Origin: Polyangiaceae bacterium
GTDB taxonomy: Bacteria; Myxococcota_A; Polyangia; Polyangiales; Polyangiaceae
Direction of reading: 5' to 3'
Length of the DNA: 64,000 bases
Assembly: GCA_013214025.1 (NCBI GenBank)
Contig: JABSRN010000170.1
Coordinates: 62,001-126,000, forward strand
Position 1 is the first letter of the stretch; each line of letters starts with the position of its first letter. Positions 52,903 to 62,414 of the stretch are shown here, piece after piece. The translations under genes were made by a program, and so were the position numbers. The notes under the pieces were generated by a model, which saw only the letters and a list, made by a program, of their open reading frames with translations, did not search any database and was not told where the DNA came from.

Positions 52903-53798
52903 GTTTGCGCTTCATACTGATCGGTCACCCTGTGGGCCACTCGGTTTCGCCGGCCATTCACCACGCGGCCTACGATGCGCTGGGCATGAGCCACAACTAT
53001 GAGGCTGTGGACTGCCCCGACGAAGAGAGCGTACGGAAACAAGTGGCCCGGATTCGTAGCGGGGAAATCGCCGGGGCCAACGTGACCGTGCCGCATAAGA
53101 TCCTCGCCCTCTCCCTGGCGGACGAAGCGACTGAGGGTGCAAGTAATACCGGAGCCGCCAATGTGCTGACTCGGGTGGGCGACCAGGTGGTTGCTCACAA
53201 CACAGATATTTCGGGGCTAGCGGACGAGTTGCGCTCTGGCACAAAGAATCCGCGGGCAGCCTGGGTTCTCGGCAATGGCGGGGCGGCGCTGGCGGCCGTC
53301 GTCGCGTGTCGTCAGGCAGGAGCGAGCGATGTGTACCTGAGCGCTCGAAGCTTCGTTGGAGATCCCGCGCACTGGCCGAAGATGGAACGCTTCCGACAGC
53401 TCGGTGCGATTCCTGTGGGCTGGTCAGACGCCGCCACGCCAGGTGGGATCCCTGAGCTGGCCCCTTCCTTGGGACTGATCGTGCAAGCCACCTCCGCCGG
53501 CATGAAGGGCGCAAGCGACGGCGCGCCGTTGGTCAAACAGATCCCGTGGGAGAGCCTCGGCCGCGACACATTTATTTACGATTTGGTCTACAACCCGCCT
53601 CAAACGCCGCTGCTCACAGCCGCACAAGAGCGCGGCTTGCCTCGATCCCACGGCCTGGGGATGTTGGTGGGGCAGGCGGCCCATGCCTTCAAAATTTGGC
53701 TCGGTCAGGAACCGGATCGGGACGCCATGCGTCAGGCGGCGGACCGCGGGATCTTTGGCGCGACTCCAGCATCGACGCCCGAGCGGGGCCCATCATGA
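52899..53798 (+). CDS. aroE: Shikimate dehydrogenase
   Basis: 299 residues; it reduces 3-dehydroshikimate to shikimate. Motifs: GHPVGHSVSPAIHH (substrate binding), NVTVPHK with the catalytic Lys, HNTDISG with the catalytic Asp (a Gly is usual where Ile stands), the NADP loop LGNGGAALAAV, and YNPPQTPLL near the end. GTG 52899 overlaps the xseA stop by four bases; its own TGA overlaps the next gene's ATG. Confidence 0.94.
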   Translation: MSLRFILIGHPVGHSVSPAIHHAAYDALGMSHNYEAVDCPDEESVRKQVARIRSGEIAGANVTVPHKILALSLADEATEGASNTGAANVLTRVGDQVVAHNTDISGLADELRSGTKNPRAAWVLGNGGAALAAVVACRQAGASDVYLSARSFVGDPAHWPKMERFRQLGAIPVGWSDAATPGGIPELAPSLGLIVQATSAGMKGASDGAPLVKQIPWESLGRDTFIYDLVYNPPQTPLLTAAQERGLPRSHGLGMLVGQAAHAFKIWLGQEPDRDAMRQAADRGIFGATPASTPERGPS

Positions 53799-55765
53799 GG
53801 GACAGTCCGTGGCCTGAGTTGGTGACCCGCGGTGAGCTGGCACCCGCTGAACGAGAGTGGCTGCACACCAACGGCACCGGTGCCTACAGCATGAGCACCG
53901 TGGCGCAGATGCATACGCGGCGTCAGCATGGCCTGCTGGTGGCCTCCCTGGCTCCGCCCCTCGATCGCTTGGTGGTACTGAGTCACGCCGAGACGCAGGT
54001 CACCATCGGTACCCGCACCTACCGCTTGGCCACCCATCGCTTTCCGGATGTGGCTCCGTCCCCGGGCTATCGAAATCTCGAGCAGTTCGCTCAGGATCCC
54101 CTGCCCCGATGGACCCACCGCTTGGGCAAAGAGAGATTTGAGCGCTCCCTTTGTTTAGCCCGTCGTCAGAACGTGCTGGTGCTTCGACATGTTTGGCACG
54201 GCAAGAGCGAGGCACAGATGACGATTCGTCCGTTGCTCAGTATGCGAAAGCTTCACGAACTGACTCGGGTTCACGGGGCTGTGGCGCAGACCGTCGTGTT
54301 GCGTCCGGACGCCGTAGAAATCAAACCAGATCCCAAGCTTCCGTCGGTGCACTTTGGACACAAGGGGCTCTTCATGGGCTCCCCGGATTGGTGGCGTTGT
54401 TTTGAGTTGGAGGAGGACCGTCTGCGCGGGGCACCTCACGAGGAGGATCTGTGGACGCCGGGGGTGTTTGAGTTCCGATTGAACCCGGGAGAGCCTCAGT
54501 ACCTCGTTGTGGCGCTTGGTGAGATGCCGAGCGAATCGGCTGAGGATCTCTACGAGCAATCCCGAGACGAGCTGTTGGCGCTGGATCCCGGGGAAGAACA
54601 TTCCATGTCCGTGCGCTCGCTGTTCATCGCGGCCGAGTCGTATTGCGTGGATTCGACGGATCGACCGGGAATCATCGCGGGGTACCCGTGGTTCGAATTT
54701 CGCACTCGAGAAGCTCTGTTGGCGATACCGGGATTGTTCTTGGTGCGGGGACAACTCGAACGGGCTCGGGCGGTCATTCGGACTCTGATGGCAGGGGAGA
54801 TCGACGAGTGGCTACCCCGAAGAGTGCGCGAGTCTGGACGGGGCAGTTTGATGCCCGCTGGTGACGGTAGCTTGTGGCTGTTCGAAACCGCGCGTGCCTA
54901 TATCGAGTTAGCGAAGCCGGACGACCCCTTCGTGAAAGACGAGCTGTTTCCTCGGCTACGCGGCTTGTTCTTGCGCATTCTCCGCAGTGAATCGGATCTG
55001 CTCTGGATCACACCGGACGGCTTGCTGGCGAATGGCCACGCCGAAAATCCGCTGACGTGGATGGAGTCTCGGGACAAATCCGGGCTGCTGACGCCTCGGC
55101 GCGGCCTCGCGGTCGAGATCCAAGCGCTGTGGACTCGCGGTGGGGAGACTCTGGCGGCCCTGGCTCATGCCTTTGGCGACCACGAGACCCAGCAGCTGGC
55201 GGTCGGTGCCACGGAAACTGCGCGTGAAGCGTTTTATCAACGGTTTTGGTGCGAAGAGACCAAGTACCCCTACGACGTATTGCCCGAAGACCCGTCGGAT
55301 GATGCGGAGTTCGGTGATGCGAGCATCCGACCCAATGCGGTGATGGCTCTCGCGATCGATCCCGAGTTGTTTCAGCGGCGACAGGCGCTCGCGGTCCTGG
55401 GCTGTGCGCGGGAACACCTGTGGACACCCAAGGGCCTCAGAACCTTGAGTCCGAGCGCCTCCGAATATGTCGGTTACTACGAAGGCGTGGGCGATCAGCG
55501 GCGGTCGGCCTATCACCAGGGTCTGGCTTGGAGCGCGCTGCTCGGCTTCTATTCGAGGGCGGTACTGAACGCGGCTCCCGACGATTTTGACGTGCAAATG
55601 GACGTGAAAAACTGCATTGAAGAGGCGATCGAGGGGGGCCCGGTGTTGGGACATCTCGCTCAGGTTGCCAGCGGCGACGCCCCCCACGCTCTCGGCGGCT
55701 GTCCCGCCTATGCTTGGAGCGTCGCTGAGCTCTTGCGCACCTTGGTTTGGGACCTGGGCTTGTAA
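53795..55765 (+). CDS. Glycogen debranching enzyme (GH133-type)
   Basis: 656 residues. It matches the archaeal/bacterial amylo-alpha-1,6-glucosidase type: an N-terminal beta domain (HTNGTGAYSMST) and an (alpha/alpha)6 catalytic domain with AGDGSLWLFETARAY, LTWMESRDKSGLLTPRRGLA and AYHQGLAWSALLG. In most relatives the LTWMD Asp is present; here it is Glu (LTWMES). No glycogen synthase or branching gene is adjacent. ATG 53795 overlaps the aroE stop (ATGA); the frame also runs back through aroE in another phase. Confidence 0.92.
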   Translation: MRDSPWPELVTRGELAPAEREWLHTNGTGAYSMSTVAQMHTRRQHGLLVASLAPPLDRLVVLSHAETQVTIGTRTYRLATHRFPDVAPSPGYRNLEQFAQDPLPRWTHRLGKERFERSLCLARRQNVLVLRHVWHGKSEAQMTIRPLLSMRKLHELTRVHGAVAQTVVLRPDAVEIKPDPKLPSVHFGHKGLFMGSPDWWRCFELEEDRLRGAPHEEDLWTPGVFEFRLNPGEPQYLVVALGEMPSESAEDLYEQSRDELLALDPGEEHSMSVRSLFIAAESYCVDSTDRPGIIAGYPWFEFRTREALLAIPGLFLVRGQLERARAVIRTLMAGEIDEWLPRRVRESGRGSLMPAGDGSLWLFETARAYIELAKPDDPFVKDELFPRLRGLFLRILRSESDLLWITPDGLLANGHAENPLTWMESRDKSGLLTPRRGLAVEIQALWTRGGETLAALAHAFGDHETQQLAVGATETAREAFYQRFWCEETKYPYDVLPEDPSDDAEFGDASIRPNAVMALAIDPELFQRRQALAVLGCAREHLWTPKGLRTLSPSASEYVGYYEGVGDQRRSAYHQGLAWSALLGFYSRAVLNAAPDDFDVQMDVKNCIEEAIEGGPVLGHLAQVASGDAPHALGGCPAYAWSVAELLRTLVWDLGL

Positions 55766-55823
55766 TAGCTTAAACTGTAGCAGCGCCTCGGCTCCCCTCC
55801 AGGCCTCGTCCCCTCCGAACCAC

Positions 55824-56789
55824 ATGAAAGCTTCCCGCAACATCCAGGCCTTCGGCTATCGGCGCATTGTGGTGCTCCTGGTCAGCTTGATCGTGGTGCC
55901 GACCTTCTTGTTATTGGCGAGCGGCGTGGTGTTGCTCTTCGTGGGGTCCAGTTCGGCGAACCTCATCATGGGGATTTTGATCCTGGCGCTGAGCGGCGCG
56001 GCGGCCACCGGTGTCATTCTGGTGTGGGTGTTCGTCCGTCGAGAGGCCAACTTGTCCCAGCTCCAGAGCGATTTTGTTTCCAAGATGAGCCACGAGTTGA
56101 GGACGCCTCTCACCAGTATTCGGCTCTTCTCGGAGACCCTGGCTCTGCGTCGTGGCGATACTGCCGCCGAAGATAAATGCATCGCGGGGTTGGCTCTCGA
56201 GAGTGCCCGGCTTCAAGAGTTGATCGATCGCTTGCTGGAGTGGGGGCGCATGGAGAGCGGTAACCGCCAGTACCGCATGAGTGAGACGGATATCTATGCG
56301 ATTGTGCAGGCCGCAGTGGACGCGTGCGAGCCCATGAGGGAGAGACGAAAGGCGCAGATCGACGTAGAAATGCCTGAGGGGTTACCGCCAATCATCGGCG
56401 ATCGAGGCGCCCTGAGTGACGCTGTCGTCAATCTACTGACGAACGCTCACAAGTATGGCGGGGAGCCGCCGGAGATCCAGGTCAAGGTGTGCACGCTGGA
56501 CAAATACATCTGTATCAGCGTGACAGACAACGGCCCAGGCATCGACGAACGAGAGCACAAGCGGATCTTTCAAAAGTTCTACCGAGTTGACGATCGGCTG
56601 TCGCGCGACAAAGAGGGCTCGGGACTCGGCTTGGCCATCGTGAATCACGTGGTCGGCGCGCATCGCGGACGAGTCGACGTGCAAAGCGAGTTGGGTGCCG
56701 GGACGACGTTCAGAATATTGATCCCCGTTGCCAGCGACCTCGCGCGTTCGAGCGTTGCAGAAAAAATAAGTGAGGCTGCGCATGGTTGA
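55824..56789 (+). CDS. Histidine kinase of a two-component pair
   Basis: 321 residues. Two membrane helices (about 15-37 and 45-70) enclose a very short loop, so there is almost no extracellular sensor domain. The HisKA box is KMSHELRTPLTS with His near 89; the ATPase domain has NLLTNAHKYGG, DNGPGID and GSGLGLAIV. The short topology suggests sensing within or at the membrane. It overlaps the downstream response regulator by eight bases, so the pair is coupled. It starts 58 bases after the debranching enzyme gene. Confidence 0.94.
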   Translation: MKASRNIQAFGYRRIVVLLVSLIVVPTFLLLASGVVLLFVGSSSANLIMGILILALSGAAATGVILVWVFVRREANLSQLQSDFVSKMSHELRTPLTSIRLFSETLALRRGDTAAEDKCIAGLALESARLQELIDRLLEWGRMESGNRQYRMSETDIYAIVQAAVDACEPMRERRKAQIDVEMPEGLPPIIGDRGALSDAVVNLLTNAHKYGGEPPEIQVKVCTLDKYICISVTDNGPGIDEREHKRIFQKFYRVDDRLSRDKEGSGLGLAIVNHVVGAHRGRVDVQSELGAGTTFRILIPVASDLARSSVAEKISEAAHG

Positions 56790-57495
56790 TTCGGCGGGCG
56801 TCGGGAGGCGCATACTCGTGGTCGAGGACGATCCCAGCATCAGCATGGGGCTCAAGATGAACTTGGAGGCAGAGGGCTACGCTGTGGAGATCGCCGAAGA
56901 TGGTCTCGCGGGGTTGGACCGGGCCCGGGAGGGCCAGCTCGATCTGATCGTGTTGGATTTGATGCTCCCGAAGCTCAACGGGTTTGAAATGATCAAACAG
57001 CTTCGGGCGGAGCAGCACACGGTGCCGGTCATTATGCTCAGCGCTCGTAGCAGCGAGATGGACAAAGTGATGGGCCTCGAGCTAGGCGCCGAGGACTACG
57101 TCACCAAACCTTTCGGTCTCGCCGAATTGCTGGCCCGGGTAAAAGCCGTGCTGCGACGGGATGCCATCGCTCGACCTCGCGCAGCAGAGGTGGTGCGCAG
57201 CGGAGACTTGAGCATCTTGGTGAGCACACGACAGGTGATGCGGGGTACGGATCCCGTCCCGCTCACGGCGACCGAATTCGATGTGCTCAAATGCCTGGTA
57301 GATGCTAGCGGCCGAGTCTTGTCCCGGGACGAGATCCTGGAGCGGGTCTGGGGTCCGGGTCACCACGGAACCCTAAGAACCATCGACAACTTCATGTTGC
57401 AGTTGCGTAACAAGCTGGAGCCGGATCCATCGGAACCCGTACATCTGCTCACCGTCCGCGGGGTCGGCTACCGGTTCGAGTCGGACTCGTGCTAG
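56782..57495 (+). CDS. OmpR/PhoB-family response regulator
   Basis: 237 residues. The receiver domain (about 13-125) has the acidic pair EDD, the phospho-acceptor Asp near 59 (VLDLMLPK), Ser in MLSARS and Lys in VTKPF. The winged-helix DNA-binding domain follows (VPLTATEFDVLKCLVD, DEILERVWGP, RTIDNFMLQLRNKLE, VRGVGYRFE). ATG 56782 overlaps the kinase gene's stop; an upstream in-frame start at 56770 is less likely. Target genes are unknown. Confidence 0.95.
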   Translation: MVDSAGVGRRILVVEDDPSISMGLKMNLEAEGYAVEIAEDGLAGLDRAREGQLDLIVLDLMLPKLNGFEMIKQLRAEQHTVPVIMLSARSSEMDKVMGLELGAEDYVTKPFGLAELLARVKAVLRRDAIARPRAAEVVRSGDLSILVSTRQVMRGTDPVPLTATEFDVLKCLVDASGRVLSRDEILERVWGPGHHGTLRTIDNFMLQLRNKLEPDPSEPVHLLTVRGVGYRFESDSC

Positions 57496-57564
57496 AGCGG
57501 CGGAGCCCCCATTCCGGGCTGGTTTGGCTATGCCGAGCCGGGCTAATCTGAATTAGGTAATTCT

Positions 57565-58032
57565 TTGGACCAGAATCTTCTCCGCTCCTATTTCGCCACC
57601 GTCTACGAAGTCCTGACGGATTCTGGTGCCTTACGCTTGTCCATCGATGGCGAGATCGTGAAGGATGAGGGCGGATTGCCGGATTTGCTCCGAACGCGAT
57701 TCGCGATCCTAACGGCTTACAATCCGCGATCCATGCTGTTGCCTCGGCGAGTCAACGAGGGCCGACATCAGGTGATGCGCGATCTGCTCGTTCTCGGTTG
57801 TTACCGGGTGGAACATTGTGTGGGATTCGAGGACGAACCCGAGGGGGTGTGGCGCGAGCCGGCGTGGATCGCCCATGGCATCGATCGAGAGGAGGCCATC
57901 CACTTTGGTCGTACCTTCCGACAGAACACCATCCTCTACTGCGCGGATTCTCGGCCGGAATTGATCGTGACGGATCCGACCTGCGATAAGGTTGGCAAGT
58001 CCTACCAGGGCAACTGGCGCGTCCGCAGCTGA
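57565..58032 (+). CDS. DUF3293 family protein
   Basis: 155 residues of small soluble protein. The FAILTAYNPRS segment early and FGRTFRQNTILYCADSR near the end match the DUF3293 pattern (a 'TAxNP' motif and a late FgQnAilw motif). Function unknown. The start is TTG 57565. It follows the response regulator after 69 bases on the same strand. Confidence 0.75.
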   Translation: MDQNLLRSYFATVYEVLTDSGALRLSIDGEIVKDEGGLPDLLRTRFAILTAYNPRSMLLPRRVNEGRHQVMRDLLVLGCYRVEHCVGFEDEPEGVWREPAWIAHGIDREEAIHFGRTFRQNTILYCADSRPELIVTDPTCDKVGKSYQGNWRVRS

Positions 58033-58241
58033 GTCGGAATCCGCCAGCCCACTGGATAGCCCCGGCTGATTCTACTGTTCCTGGAATCGGCCGCGTGTCA
58101 CTGATTTCATTCTTGGCTGGCGCCCGGCCGGATCGGTCTCTATGTGGGGAGCGCGCCGTTCGTGGGGGGCCGAAGTTTTCCGGCCCATTCCCCACTGTAA
58201 AAGCTGCGCCCGTGTAAGGTACGCCTCCAGAGGAGTTCAAC

Positions 58242-59273
58242 TTGCGTTCACAATTTGATGATGATGGTCAAGGCCCCGATATCTCCGACGTGCTGTCGGA
58301 GGTGTCTGCTGCAATGACCGCTAACTTAAAAAAACTCGGTCCCATTCTTGTCTTGGGTGTGGCAGTCGCCACCGCCGTGATGGGATTCTTCAAGGTCGGC
58401 CCCGGCGAAAAGGGAGTGGTCCGTCGCTTCGGCGCGGAACACCGCCTCGTGGAGCCAGGTCTGGCCTTCGCGTTGCCCTTTGTGGAGGCCTACGACGTGG
58501 TGAACGTCGAGGCGGTTCGGCGTGTTGAGGTGGGCTTTCGAGGAGATGAAGCGCGACCGGATGAAGCGCTGATGCTCACGGGCGATGAGAACATTGTCGA
58601 GGTTCGCATGGTCGTGCAGTACCGGGTCAAGAACCCCAGCAGCTACCTTTTTCGCATCCGCGAGCCGGAGCAAATCCTCCACGCGACGGCTGAGGTAGCG
58701 CTGCGCACTATCGCCGGCCGCACCAAGATCGACGCTATGATGACGACGGGCCGTGCCGACGTGCAGTCCGATGTGAAAAAAATGCTCCAGAAATATATGA
58801 ACGACTACGAGAGCGGACTTGAGATCACCGACGTCAAGTTGGACCGAGTGGACGCCCCTGATGAGGTCAAAGACGCATTCGTCGCAGTGACCCGGGCTCG
58901 GGAAGAAAAAGAGAAGCTCGTCAACCAGGCCATGGGCTATCGAGAAGATCAGGTGCCCCGAGCGCGAGGCAAATCGAGCAAACAAGTGCAGGCCGCCGAA
59001 GCCTACGCCCAGGAGCGGGTGCTACGCGCCAAGGGTGACGCGGAACGATTTGTTAAGACCCACGAGGGTTATCGGGCGGCTCCAGGCGTCACCAAAAAAC
59101 GCCTCTACATCGAAACGATGGAGAAAGTTGTGGGCCGCCTCAAGAGCAAGTCCATCGTCGACAAAGAACTCACTCGCGGTTCGATGCCGGTTCTCCAGCT
59201 GGGATCCGGTCATGTACCGGTACATCAATACGCCGGCAGCAAGGCTGCAGTGGCGGGAGGGCAGCGCGAATGA
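58242..59273 (+). CDS. hflK: HflK-type SPFH membrane protein
   Basis: 343 residues. One membrane helix (about 30-48) is followed by an SPFH/band-7 domain (GEKGVVRRFGAEHRLVEPGL, ALPFVEAYDVVNVE, VVQYRVKNPSSYLF) and a coiled coil. With HflC it forms a large ring complex that limits FtsH protease access to membrane substrates. The start is TTG 58242, supported by AGAGGAG (58229-58235) six bases upstream. hflC follows with a 4-base overlap. Confidence 0.94.
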   Translation: MRSQFDDDGQGPDISDVLSEVSAAMTANLKKLGPILVLGVAVATAVMGFFKVGPGEKGVVRRFGAEHRLVEPGLAFALPFVEAYDVVNVEAVRRVEVGFRGDEARPDEALMLTGDENIVEVRMVVQYRVKNPSSYLFRIREPEQILHATAEVALRTIAGRTKIDAMMTTGRADVQSDVKKMLQKYMNDYESGLEITDVKLDRVDAPDEVKDAFVAVTRAREEKEKLVNQAMGYREDQVPRARGKSSKQVQAAEAYAQERVLRAKGDAERFVKTHEGYRAAPGVTKKRLYIETMEKVVGRLKSKSIVDKELTRGSMPVLQLGSGHVPVHQYAGSKAAVAGGQRE

Positions 59274-60124
59274 CTCGTTTGACCCCTTGGTTCATCCTGC
59301 TCGCCGGCTTCATAGGTTACTCGTCCTTCTTCATTGTGGAAGAGACCGAGACGGCTATCGTGACTCGTTTCGGCGAGTATCGGTGGACCGCTCACGATGC
59401 GGGCATGTACTTCAAGAAGCCCTTCCTCAACGACGTCTACATGATGGACAGTCGTATCAACACCAGCGACACATTGAAGTCCGACTATTTGGCTTTGGAC
59501 AAAAAGCGTCTGGTCGCCGATCCCATCACTCGTTGGCGTATTGTGGAGCCCTTGCTGTTCTACAAGACCGTTCACGACGAGGTACGAGCTCGGGAACGTT
59601 TGGACGATATCGTTCGAGGCGAGATGCGGCGTGAGATCGCGAGCCACACCTTCGGCAAGATCATCGGCGGAGCTCGTGGTCCCCTGATGCGGGAAGTCGG
59701 GCAGCGGGTTCGCAAGAAGGCGGTTGAGTACGGCATCCACGTGGTCGACGTGCGCATCAAGCGTGCAGATCTTCCCGACGCGGCCGAAGACAGCGTGTTT
59801 CAACGCATGCGGGCCGAGCGAGATCGTATGGCCAAACGCTACCAATCCGAAGGCGCGGAAGAGGCCGCCGTGATTCGGGCAAAGACCGATAAAGAGGTCA
59901 CCATTCTGTTGGCGGAGGCTTACCAAAAGGCGGAAACCATCAAGGGTGACGGGGACAAGGAAAGCACCCGGGTCTACGCCAAGGCCTTTGAGCGTGATCC
60001 GGACTTTTACGGTTTCCTTCGGAGCCTTGAGGCCTACGAAAAATCTATCGATACCACGACCCATATGGTGTTTTCGACGGGGTCGGATTTCTTCGCCAAT
60101 CTGAGCAATCGGAAGGCGAAATAG
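59270..60124 (+). CDS. hflC: HflC-type SPFH membrane protein
   Basis: 284 residues. One N-terminal helix (about 5-22), then the SPFH domain (ETETAIVTRFGEYRWT, MDSRINTSDTLKSDYLALDKK, VADPITRWRIVEP), and the typical HflC tail (GDKESTRVYAKAFERDPDFYGFLRSLEAYEKS). It works with HflK. It starts in the hflK stop (ATGA). Confidence 0.95.
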   Translation: MTRLTPWFILLAGFIGYSSFFIVEETETAIVTRFGEYRWTAHDAGMYFKKPFLNDVYMMDSRINTSDTLKSDYLALDKKRLVADPITRWRIVEPLLFYKTVHDEVRARERLDDIVRGEMRREIASHTFGKIIGGARGPLMREVGQRVRKKAVEYGIHVVDVRIKRADLPDAAEDSVFQRMRAERDRMAKRYQSEGAEEAAVIRAKTDKEVTILLAEAYQKAETIKGDGDKESTRVYAKAFERDPDFYGFLRSLEAYEKSIDTTTHMVFSTGSDFFANLSNRKAK

Positions 60125-60206
60125 GCGCGGCGCAACCCTACGTCGCATCCGCTTGCCTCCCCGGGTGCTGGCTGGGCGCGCGGAAGCCCTATGCTAGGCT
60201 GTGGGC

Positions 60207-60776
60207 GTGCGCCGTCCCTGGTTGGTCATCCTGATTGCTCCCTTTCTAGCGATGGCGTTTGTGGCGGTGCCGCTAAGCGCTCGCTTGGCATCTGGGGGTG
60301 CCGCTGGGTTCGCTCAGCTGGCGGCTGGCTGGGATTGGAGCCAGGCGGTAGACGTTGACTTGCCGGGCCCGCTCTCCCCGGTCCCACTCGATCAGGCGTT
60401 GGTCGATTCGACGGAAGTTGCCGGCAAAGCCAGCTCCCGCCGTCGCCCCCGGGCGCTGTGGGTCGGCTCGTGGCGAGTCCTGGAGCTCATGAAACGGGGC
60501 GTGCTGCCGTCTTCCCAGGCGGTTCCGGCTACTCATTTTCGTCCCCAGGGGCTGCAGGTGAGTGGCGTTGGGGGGATGGGCATTGGCGCTCGCGACGGCG
60601 ACGTGCTCACCGAAGTCGCCGGCCAAAGGGTGCAAAGCGAGGGGCAGGTGATCGCTCTAGTACTGCAGACCCACGGAGCCGGTCATCGGGCCGTGGCCGG
60701 TGCTTTCTGGCGTGGCATGAAAAAGTGGACGATTACCGTCGAGTTGCCCCGAGAAGCGGGTACGCCACCACGCTAG
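60207..60776 (+). CDS. PDZ-domain membrane protein
   Basis: 189 residues. An N-terminal helix (VRRPWLVILIAPFLAMAFVA) is followed by a linker and a C-terminal PDZ-like domain (about 105-180): GLQVSGVGGMGIGARDGDVL, TEVAGQRVQSEGQVIALVLQ. It recalls the GspC or DegS-adaptor type of anchored PDZ protein; no protease domain is present. GTG 60207 is favoured over GTG 60201 because an AGG lies at a better distance. Cotranscribed with hflKC by position, perhaps a quality-control partner; that is inference. Confidence 0.75.
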   Translation: MRRPWLVILIAPFLAMAFVAVPLSARLASGGAAGFAQLAAGWDWSQAVDVDLPGPLSPVPLDQALVDSTEVAGKASSRRRPRALWVGSWRVLELMKRGVLPSSQAVPATHFRPQGLQVSGVGGMGIGARDGDVLTEVAGQRVQSEGQVIALVLQTHGAGHRAVAGAFWRGMKKWTITVELPREAGTPPR

Positions 60777-60839
60777 CCCCGGCGCTGCGATCGCTGTTGC
60801 GGTTGACACTCCGCGGGTTTGGCACAAGAAGCACGGGCA

Positions 60840-61136
60840 ATGTCTGAGCTCATTCACTGTGTCAAATTGGGTGCCGATAAAGAGCAGCTGCCGAAGCAGC
60901 CGTTCAAGGGCGATCTAGGAGCTAAGGTTTACGCCGAAGTCTCCAAGGAAGCATGGGCGACCTGGCTGGAGCACTCCAAGATGATGATTAACGAGTACCG
61001 CTTGGATCTGACCAGCGAATCCGGTCAGAAAATGTGGATGGACGAACTGGAAAAATTCTTCTGGGGCGAAGGCGCCTCTCCGCCCCCGGACTTCGTACCG
61101 AGCGAAACGTCCGACGACACCAAGTCGGGCGACTGA
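60840..61136 (+). CDS. Fe(2+)-trafficking protein YggX-like
   Basis: 98 residues, close to the family's 90. IHCVKLGADKEQL, YAEVSKEAWATWLEHSKMMINEYRLDL and the late MDELEKFFWGEG all match YggX, a small protein that protects iron-sulfur clusters and aids iron handling. The conserved Cys is at residue 6. ATG 60840 is the family start. It follows the PDZ gene by 63 bases. Confidence 0.93.
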   Translation: MSELIHCVKLGADKEQLPKQPFKGDLGAKVYAEVSKEAWATWLEHSKMMINEYRLDLTSESGQKMWMDELEKFFWGEGASPPPDFVPSETSDDTKSGD

Positions 61137-61249
61137 GCGCCCCCGGGTCAGGGCGAATTGTTTGCGGCTCGCGCGAGGACGGGCGCGTCGCATACGCAGC
61201 GCTGCGCCGGTGACCCCTGCGCGTGCACTCCCGCGCGCGATATCGCGAC

Positions 61250-62353
61250 TTAGATATATCGCGTGATCAGGTTCCCGCGGGTTGTCTTCTTGGACAGGTA
61301 CCACTGGCAGGGTTTGTACATGAGCGCCAAGAGCAGAAGCCACACGGCGTAGACGAAGCCCAGACTGTGCCCGCCGTGCACCAATGGCATGGCGAGGGCG
61401 AGCACGTAAAAGTGCGTGAGGTAAAAGAAGAACGAGACTCGACCGAACACAGACAGCACCTCGAGAATGGGCGGGCATCGTTCGGTGGTGAGCTGCCGCA
61501 GAACGGCCAGGGCTAAAAAGATTTGCCAGAAGCTCCAGCTCAGCCACGCGAGATCTGGCGGGTACTTCGAGAAGAACCAAAAGTTCAGCGCGCCGATCCC
61601 GTCGTGGGTGTAGGCGTTACCAAAACCACCCGGCAAGCGTACCGCGAAGAACCCCAGCAGGCAGCTCACCGCGGCGCCTACCCAGAAGCGACTCAAGCGC
61701 TTCCGCGTGACCGAGTCGCGACCCACGACAAAGCCGAAGAGCATTACGCCGAACCACGGAAATACGGGATACAGCGACCGCAGAAAGCCCTCTCGGGAGG
61801 GCGTGTGTAGAATCCAGTCGATGGCGGATGGGAATTCCATCAGTGGGTGAAACACTATGATGGCGACGGCTAGGGCGAGCAGGATCGGAGTTTTCACGTG
61901 TCGCAGCAAGGCGATGGCGATCAGGCTCACCCCGAGGCAACTGAGCACCATGAACGAATAGAACCCCATGAAGAGCCGGGGCAACCCGGCGATCAGGGCG
62001 TCCGCGGCGATCAACACCAGTCCGCGGATGATCAAACGTTGGCTGATCTCCCCGGAAGGCACTCCTCGCCGCTCGCGCGCGGCACTGGTAGTGGCGGCCA
62101 TGAACCCCGCCATGAAGCAAAATCCAGGGGCGACGGCGACGCCACTGAAGCGGGTCAGAAACTGCGCCATGTCGGCGGGGGCGCCCGGCGCGTGGGTGGC
62201 GAGCTCCGCACCTCCCCATCGCTCGGCGTTGTAGAACATTGACGCGTGGTCCAGCGCCATATGTGCCATGAGCAGTCCTCGAAAGGCGTCGATGTGCCGG
62301 TGCCGTGTGGAGGACGCAGCGGCGGACGTGGCGGCGGACGTGGCGGCGGTCAT
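61250..62353 (-). CDS. DUF1624/HGSNAT-like membrane protein
   Basis: 367 residues with about ten membrane segments. The first helix holds RHRHIDAFRGLLMAHMALDHAS, matching the D-x-x-R-G motif of DUF1624 and heparan-alpha-glucosaminide acetyltransferase-like proteins, which move acyl groups across membranes. The substrate is unknown. The first 15 residues are an Ala/Thr/Ser run encoded by two and a half 12-base repeats; ATG 62353 is chosen, with 62377 as the alternative. Confidence 0.8.
   Translation of the reverse strand: MTAATSAATSAAASSTRHRHIDAFRGLLMAHMALDHASMFYNAERWGGAELATHAPGAPADMAQFLTRFSGVAVAPGFCFMAGFMAATTSAARERRGVPSGEISQRLIIRGLVLIAADALIAGLPRLFMGFYSFMVLSCLGVSLIAIALLRHVKTPILLALAVAIIVFHPLMEFPSAIDWILHTPSREGFLRSLYPVFPWFGVMLFGFVVGRDSVTRKRLSRFWVGAAVSCLLGFFAVRLPGGFGNAYTHDGIGALNFWFFSKYPPDLAWLSWSFWQIFLALAVLRQLTTERCPPILEVLSVFGRVSFFFYLTHFYVLALAMPLVHGGHSLGFVYAVWLLLLALMYKPCQWYLSKKTTRGNLITRYI
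62319..62353. repeat. 12-base tandem repeat at the 5' end of the DUF1624 gene
   Basis: GCGGCGGACGTG is repeated twice and then partially. On the minus strand it encodes the T-A-A-T-S-A-A run right after the start codon. Copy changes would keep the frame. Confidence 0.5.
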
Positions 62354-62414
62354 GGCAGACCCCGCTAATAACGGCACGTGACGCCGGAGTCACGCGCCCA
62401 GGACCCCGCCGGGG

